Of a stretch of 64,000 bases of DNA, positions 60,407 to 64,000 are shown one piece after another. This stretch comes from Taibaiella helva. Lineage in GTDB: Bacteria; Bacteroidota; Bacteroidia; Chitinophagales; Chitinophagaceae. The position numbers and the translations under genes are program-made. The notes beneath the pieces are model-generated. The model had not been told where the DNA came from and searched no databases. It saw only the letters and a program-made list of their open reading frames with translations. Numbering within the stretch: position 1 is the first letter of the stretch; each line of letters opens with the position of its first letter. The stretch is from the NCBI RefSeq assembly GCF_003545695.1, contig NZ_QUZZ01000009.1, positions 124,001 to 188,000 of the forward strand. The letters are read 5' to 3'.

Positions 60407-63094
60407 ATGAGCACGATTAAGCCTTTCCTGAGCCTCAGCGGCCTGGAGCCTCTTATAGTAAGGCCTGAGACCAATTTCATCAACGTAGGAGAGCGCACGA
60501 ATGTAACCGGCTCCAAGAAGTTTGCCCGGCTGATACGCGAAGAGCAGTATGAAGAAGCCCTGAGCGTGGCCCGCCAGCAAGTGGAAAGCGGCGCCCAGGT
60601 GCTCGATATCAACATGGACGATGCCTTGCTCGACGGGATAAAGGCCATGACCACCTTCGTCAACCTGGTGCAGAGCGAGCCCGACATCGCGCGTATCCCC
60701 ATCATGCTGGATTCTTCTAAGTTCGAAATTATCCGGGCCGGGCTGAAATGTATCCAGGGAAAGTGTATCGTGAACTCTATCTCGATGAAAGAGGGAGAGG
60801 AAAAGTTCATTAAAGAAGCCCGTATCTGCAGGGCCTTCGGCGCAGCCGTTATTGTAATGGCTTTCGACGAGGTGGGCCAGGCCGACACGAAAGACCGCAA
60901 AGTGGAGATCTGCCACAGGGCCTACAAGATACTGACGGAGCAGGTAGGCTTTCCGCCCCAGGACATTATTTTCGACCCCAATATATTCGCCGTGGCGACC
61001 GGTATCGAAGAGCATAACAACTATGCTGTCGACTTTATCGAAGCTACGCGCGAGATCAAGCGGCTGATGCCCCTGGCCAAAGTCAGCGGCGGCGTCAGCA
61101 ATGTATCCTTCTCTTTCCGCGGCAACGATCACGTGCGGGAAGCCATACACAGTGTTTTCCTTTACCATGCCATTAAAGCGGGCATGGATATGGGTATCGT
61201 GAATGCCGGGCAGCTGGTGGTCTACGATGAGATAGAGCCGCAGCTGCGACAGCTGTGTGAAGATGTGCTGCTGAACCGGAACAATGAAAACAACGAGGCG
61301 ACGGAAGCGCTTATCGCTTTTGCCGAGACGGTAAAGGCCAAAGGCAAAGAGATCGTAAAGGATGAGACCTGGCGCAAGTCGTCTGTGGAAGAGCGGCTGA
61401 AACACTCGCTGGTCAATGGTATTACCGATTATATCGACGAAGATACCGAAGAAGCCCGCGTTAAATATGACAAGCCGCTGCAGGTGATCGAAGGTCCGCT
61501 GATGGACGGCATGAATGTCGTAGGCGACCTCTTCGGCAGCGGTAAGATGTTCCTGCCTCAAGTGGTGAAAAGCGCCAGGGTAATGAAGAAGAGTGTGGCT
61601 TACCTGCTGCCCTTCATCGAGCAGGAGAAGCTGGATAATCCCAATGCGCAGCAGGGCGGCGCCGCCAGGATACTGATGGCTACTGTAAAGGGCGATGTAC
61701 ACGATATCGGCAAGAACATCGTCGGCGTGGTGCTTGGCTGTAATGGCTACGACATTATCGACCTGGGTGTAATGGTACCTGCTGATAAAATACTGGATGA
61801 GGCGGAAAAGCATAAGGCTGATATTATCGGCCTCAGCGGCCTCATTACCCCTTCGCTGGATGAAATGGTGCACGTGGCGGCAGAAATGAGCCGCCGTGGT
61901 ATGAAGCAGCCCCTGCTTATCGGTGGCGCTACCACTTCGCGCATGCATACAGCGGTAAAGATTGCGCCCGGCTATGAGCATGGTGTGATCCACGTGCTGG
62001 ACGCCTCGCGCAGCGTTACCGTTGCCGGCCAGCTGCTGAGCGAGCAAACCAAAGCCGGCTTCCTGGGCGGCATAAAAGAAGAGTACGAGCAATTGCGGGA
62101 AGATTTCAACAGCAAGCGTTCAGTAAAGCAGTACATCAGCTACGAAGAGGCTGCAGCTAACCGCATGCCCATCGACTGGAGCACCTTTAGCCCGGTTAAA
62201 CCTTCGTTCACGGGGCCAAAGGTGCTGCGCCATGTAGACCTGAACGAAATAAGGCCTTATATCGACTGGACGCCCTTCTTTATTTCATGGGAAATGAAAG
62301 GGAAGTTCCCGGCCATCCTCAGCGACGAGCATGCCGGTAAGGAAGCCACCCGGCTGTACAACGATGCCAATGCTATGCTGGATACCATCATTGCAGAAAA
62401 CTGGCTGCAGGCACATGGTGTAGTCGGCTTCTGGCCGGCGGCGGCAACAGGCCCCGATACCATTACGTTGTACAAGGAAGATGGCAGCGAGCTGGAACGC
62501 CTGGAAATGCTGCGGCAACAGATCAAGAAAGCAGCGGGGCAGCCGAGCTTCTCGCTCGCTGATTTTGTGAAGCCCGCGCGGCAGCCGGAAGATTATATGG
62601 GGGCATTTGCCGTAAGCATTGCCGGTATTGAGCCTCATATTAAGCGATTTAACGAAGCCCTCGATGACTACAACAAGATATTGCTGCAGGCCCTGGCCGA
62701 CCGGCTGGTCGAGGCCTTTGCCGAGTACCTGCACCTGAAGGTGCGTAAGGAATACTGGGGTTATGCCAAAGATGAGGCGCTGGGGCAGGAGGCGCTGATC
62801 AAAGAGACTTACCAGGGCATACGACCCGCGCCGGGCTACCCGGCCTGTCCCGACCATACGGAAAAGAACAAGCTGTTTGCGTTGATGCAGGTGAAGGAGA
62901 ATACAGGTATCGAGCTTACCGAGCACCTGGCCATGTACCCGGCCGCTTCGGTGTGCGGCTGGTACTTCTCCCATCCGCAAAGCATTTATTTCGGCGTCGG
63001 TAAGATCAATGAAGACCAGTTCCAGGATTACCTGTCGCGGAAAGGCATGCCTGAAGCCGGTTTGCGGAAATGGCTGCAGCAGAACATGGAGTAA
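60407..63094 (+). CDS. metH: Cobalamin-dependent methionine synthase lacking the homocysteine domain
   Basis: 895 residues. It begins directly with the pterin-binding domain ([20 protein letters not shown] near 24, then [13 protein letters not shown]), followed by the cobalamin cap and the B12 domain ([20 protein letters not shown] near 426-445, whose His ligates cobalt, then [13 protein letters not shown]), and the activation domain ([16 protein letters not shown] near 803). The N-terminal zinc-dependent homocysteine methyltransferase domain of full-length MetH (about 350 residues) is missing. Many Bacteroidota encode that part as a separate gene, usually adjacent; it is not in this window. 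The methyl transfer from methyltetrahydrofolate to cobalamin should still work. Confidence 0.95.
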   Translation: MSTIKPFLSLSGLEPLIVRPETNFINVGERTNVTGSKKFARLIREEQYEEALSVARQQVESGAQVLDINMDDALLDGIKAMTTFVNLVQSEPDIARIPIMLDSSKFEIIRAGLKCIQGKCIVNSISMKEGEEKFIKEARICRAFGAAVIVMAFDEVGQADTKDRKVEICHRAYKILTEQVGFPPQDIIFDPNIFAVATGIEEHNNYAVDFIEATREIKRLMPLAKVSGGVSNVSFSFRGNDHVREAIHSVFLYHAIKAGMDMGIVNAGQLVVYDEIEPQLRQLCEDVLLNRNNENNEATEALIAFAETVKAKGKEIVKDETWRKSSVEERLKHSLVNGITDYIDEDTEEARVKYDKPLQVIEGPLMDGMNVVGDLFGSGKMFLPQVVKSARVMKKSVAYLLPFIEQEKLDNPNAQQGGAARILMATVKGDVHDIGKNIVGVVLGCNGYDIIDLGVMVPADKILDEAEKHKADIIGLSGLITPSLDEMVHVAAEMSRRGMKQPLLIGGATTSRMHTAVKIAPGYEHGVIHVLDASRSVTVAGQLLSEQTKAGFLGGIKEEYEQLREDFNSKRSVKQYISYEEAAANRMPIDWSTFSPVKPSFTGPKVLRHVDLNEIRPYIDWTPFFISWEMKGKFPAILSDEHAGKEATRLYNDANAMLDTIIAENWLQAHGVVGFWPAAATGPDTITLYKEDGSELERLEMLRQQIKKAAGQPSFSLADFVKPARQPEDYMGAFAVSIAGIEPHIKRFNEALDDYNKILLQALADRLVEAFAEYLHLKVRKEYWGYAKDEALGQEALIKETYQGIRPAPGYPACPDHTEKNKLFALMQVKENTGIELTEHLAMYPAASVCGWYFSHPQSIYFGVGKINEDQFQDYLSRKGMPEAGLRKWLQQNME

Positions 63095-63119
63095 AACCCT
63101 TCCAACGAATAAAAAGACA

Positions 63120-63542
63120 ATGATCAAAGTTACCAAAGTAACGGAGGGGACGGCTTTAGCACAGGCCCTGACGATAAGGGACACCGTTTTTGTACAGGAG
63201 CAGGGTTGCCCAGCCGACCTGGAGCACGAGCACGACGACATCGCCGTGCATTTTCTTGCTGCCATTAATGGCATCCCGGCAGGCGCTGCCCGCTGGCGCC
63301 GTACCGAAGCCGGGTTCAAGCTGGAGCGCTTTGCCGTACTACCGGCTTTCAGGGGCAAGGGTATTGCTACTGCGCTCATCTCTGCCGTGCTGGCCGACCT
63401 GCCGCCGGAAGCCACTTACATTTATTTACATGCGCAGGCCGATGCGGTACCGGTGTATGAGCAGAACGGATTTGCCAAAAGCGGGGACGCCTTTGAAGAA
63501 GCCGGGATACGGCACTTTAAGATGATAAAGGTCCCTGCATAA
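63120..63542 (+). CDS. GNAT N-acetyltransferase, ElaA/YjcF-like
   Basis: 140 residues from MIKVTKVTEGTALAQALTIR. RDTVFVQEQGCPADLEHEHDD near 20 and ARWRRTEAGFKLERFAVLPAF near 58, followed by RGKGIATALISAV (acetyl-CoA loop R-G-x-G-x-A), are typical of the YjcF/ElaA acetyltransferase group. VYEQNGFAKSGDAFEEAGIRH closes the domain. Target unknown. The ATG at 63120 lies 25 bases after metH; a longer frame from 63009 would run inside metH. Confidence 0.88.
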   Translation: MIKVTKVTEGTALAQALTIRDTVFVQEQGCPADLEHEHDDIAVHFLAAINGIPAGAARWRRTEAGFKLERFAVLPAFRGKGIATALISAVLADLPPEATYIYLHAQADAVPVYEQNGFAKSGDAFEEAGIRHFKMIKVPA

Positions 63543-63660
63543 AATCTTCCTTGCATTGTTGCTGATCTGCAGTTGCATTTAATTTAGCCTTTCTTTAGTA
63601 AATGGCTGGTGCTGAAGCCTAAATAATTGGTAATTGCGCCAGGCAGGGTTTTATCTGCTC

Positions 63661-63668
63661 TATATTCG
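63661..63668 (+). promoter_or_regulatory. Near -7 element of the final outer-membrane gene
   Basis: TATATTCG differs from TAnnTTTG at one base and lies 23 bases before the ATG. Confidence 0.35.
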
Positions 63669-63691
63669 CCGTGGATAAAACAACATACTGT

Positions 63692-64000
63692 ATGAAAAAG
63701 TTATCGGTCTTTTTATTGCTCGCCGCGTCCACTGCAAGCTACGCGCAGTCCCCCCTGCGGTTTGGCGTAAAAGCAGGGGCCAATATCTCGCACATGGGCA
63801 TATCCAACAGTGATATCAGCCTGGGTTCTCTTAAAAATTCCTTCGGGCCCGGATTCTATGCCGGTGGCCTGCTGGAAATATCAGGCCCCGCAGGGTCCAA
63901 GCTTAAGGGCCAGGTAGAAGCCCTGTACTCCTTTCACAATGTAAAGAATACCTATACACTTTCAGGAATAGAGACGGTCAATAAGAGCACGCTTCACCAG
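63692..64000 (+). CDS. PorT-like outer-membrane beta-barrel protein (3' end outside window)
   Basis: 103 codons are visible, open to the right edge. Signal peptide MKKLSVFLLLAASTASYAQ, then LRFGVKAGANISHMGIS, the standard opening strand of PorT/OMP_b-brl_2 barrels (G-V-K-A-G-x-N-x-S), then GPGFYAGGLLEISGP and GQVEALYSFHNVKN. Probably a small barrel of about 200 residues in the outer membrane. Because only half is seen, function beyond the barrel cannot be stated. Confidence 0.8.
   Translation, partial: MKKLSVFLLLAASTASYAQSPLRFGVKAGANISHMGISNSDISLGSLKNSFGPGFYAGGLLEISGPAGSKLKGQVEALYSFHNVKNTYTLSGIETVNKSTLHQ

Noticed and set aside
60404-62092. Minus-strand 562-residue frame across metH
   Set aside because: Antisense to clear MetH domains; His/Gln-rich shadow without a plausible start or promoter.
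1-64000. CRISPR arrays, tRNA or rRNA genes, insertion sequences, phage genes
   Set aside because: No regularly spaced direct repeats, no tRNA T-loop and acceptor pairing, no transposase or phage structural motifs were found on reading both strands.

Overview
The window is a chromosomal piece of a Gram-negative Bacteroidota, most likely close to Chitinophagaceae. Evidence: a type IX secretion (T9SS) C-terminal sorting domain on a giant secreted protein; Bacteroidota-typical families (DUF6029, DUF4476, DUF2723, a MutS-like ATPase without mismatch-recognition domains); lipoproteins with Cys-rich/acidic starts; outer-membrane barrels; lipid A genes (lpxB, lpxD); and many start codons preceded by the Bacteroidota -7 promoter element TAnnTTTG. 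No rRNA, tRNA, insertion sequence, phage or CRISPR array was seen.

Region 1 (1 to about 23,000) is a surface-polysaccharide locus read entirely on the plus strand: glycosyltransferases, a Wzx-type flippase, two different UDP-HexNAc 2-epimerases, an AsnB-type amidotransferase, a Wzy-like membrane protein, a pectate-lyase-fold secreted protein, and a closing module of sugar reductase, WecA-like initiating transferase and PglD-like acetyltransferase. From about 12.2 to 23.0 kb most genes overlap or nearly touch and look like one operon. A 4.4-kb gene for a T9SS-secreted repeat protein with a hydrolase-like N-terminus sits inside the locus. The first 9 kb are visibly more AT-rich than the rest, fitting a variable locus.

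Region 2 (23.0 to 48.7 kb) is mostly housekeeping: lpxB, lpxD, an RsuA/RluE-type pseudouridine synthase, adk, obg, recO, truB, dxs, fabG, a prolyl oligopeptidase, hpt and gpsA, mixed with a class D beta-lactamase-like lipoprotein, a DUF2723 membrane glycosyltransferase-like protein and small membrane proteins. Strong hairpin terminators separate convergent genes.

Region 3 (48.7 kb to the end) holds envelope and metabolic genes: DUF6029 barrel with a divergent TlpA-like protein, DUF4476 protein, an LTA-synthase-family phosphotransferase, PAP2 phosphatase, glmM, asd, a three-gene module of two small lipoproteins with a glutathionylspermidine-synthase-like ATP-grasp protein, a MetH lacking the homocysteine domain, and a truncated outer-membrane protein at the right edge.

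The features most worth follow-up are the nested 167-nt foldback repeat at 51.55 kb, the 53-nt near-perfect palindrome at 30.7 kb, the orphan terminator/small-RNA candidate with a DnaA-box and AT-rich tract at 25.3 kb, the lipoprotein/ATP-grasp module at 58.1-59.9 kb, the T9SS hydrolase-repeat protein, and a sigma-54-like promoter at 38.83 kb. Start codons were reassigned in many genes using -7 elements and family N-termini.
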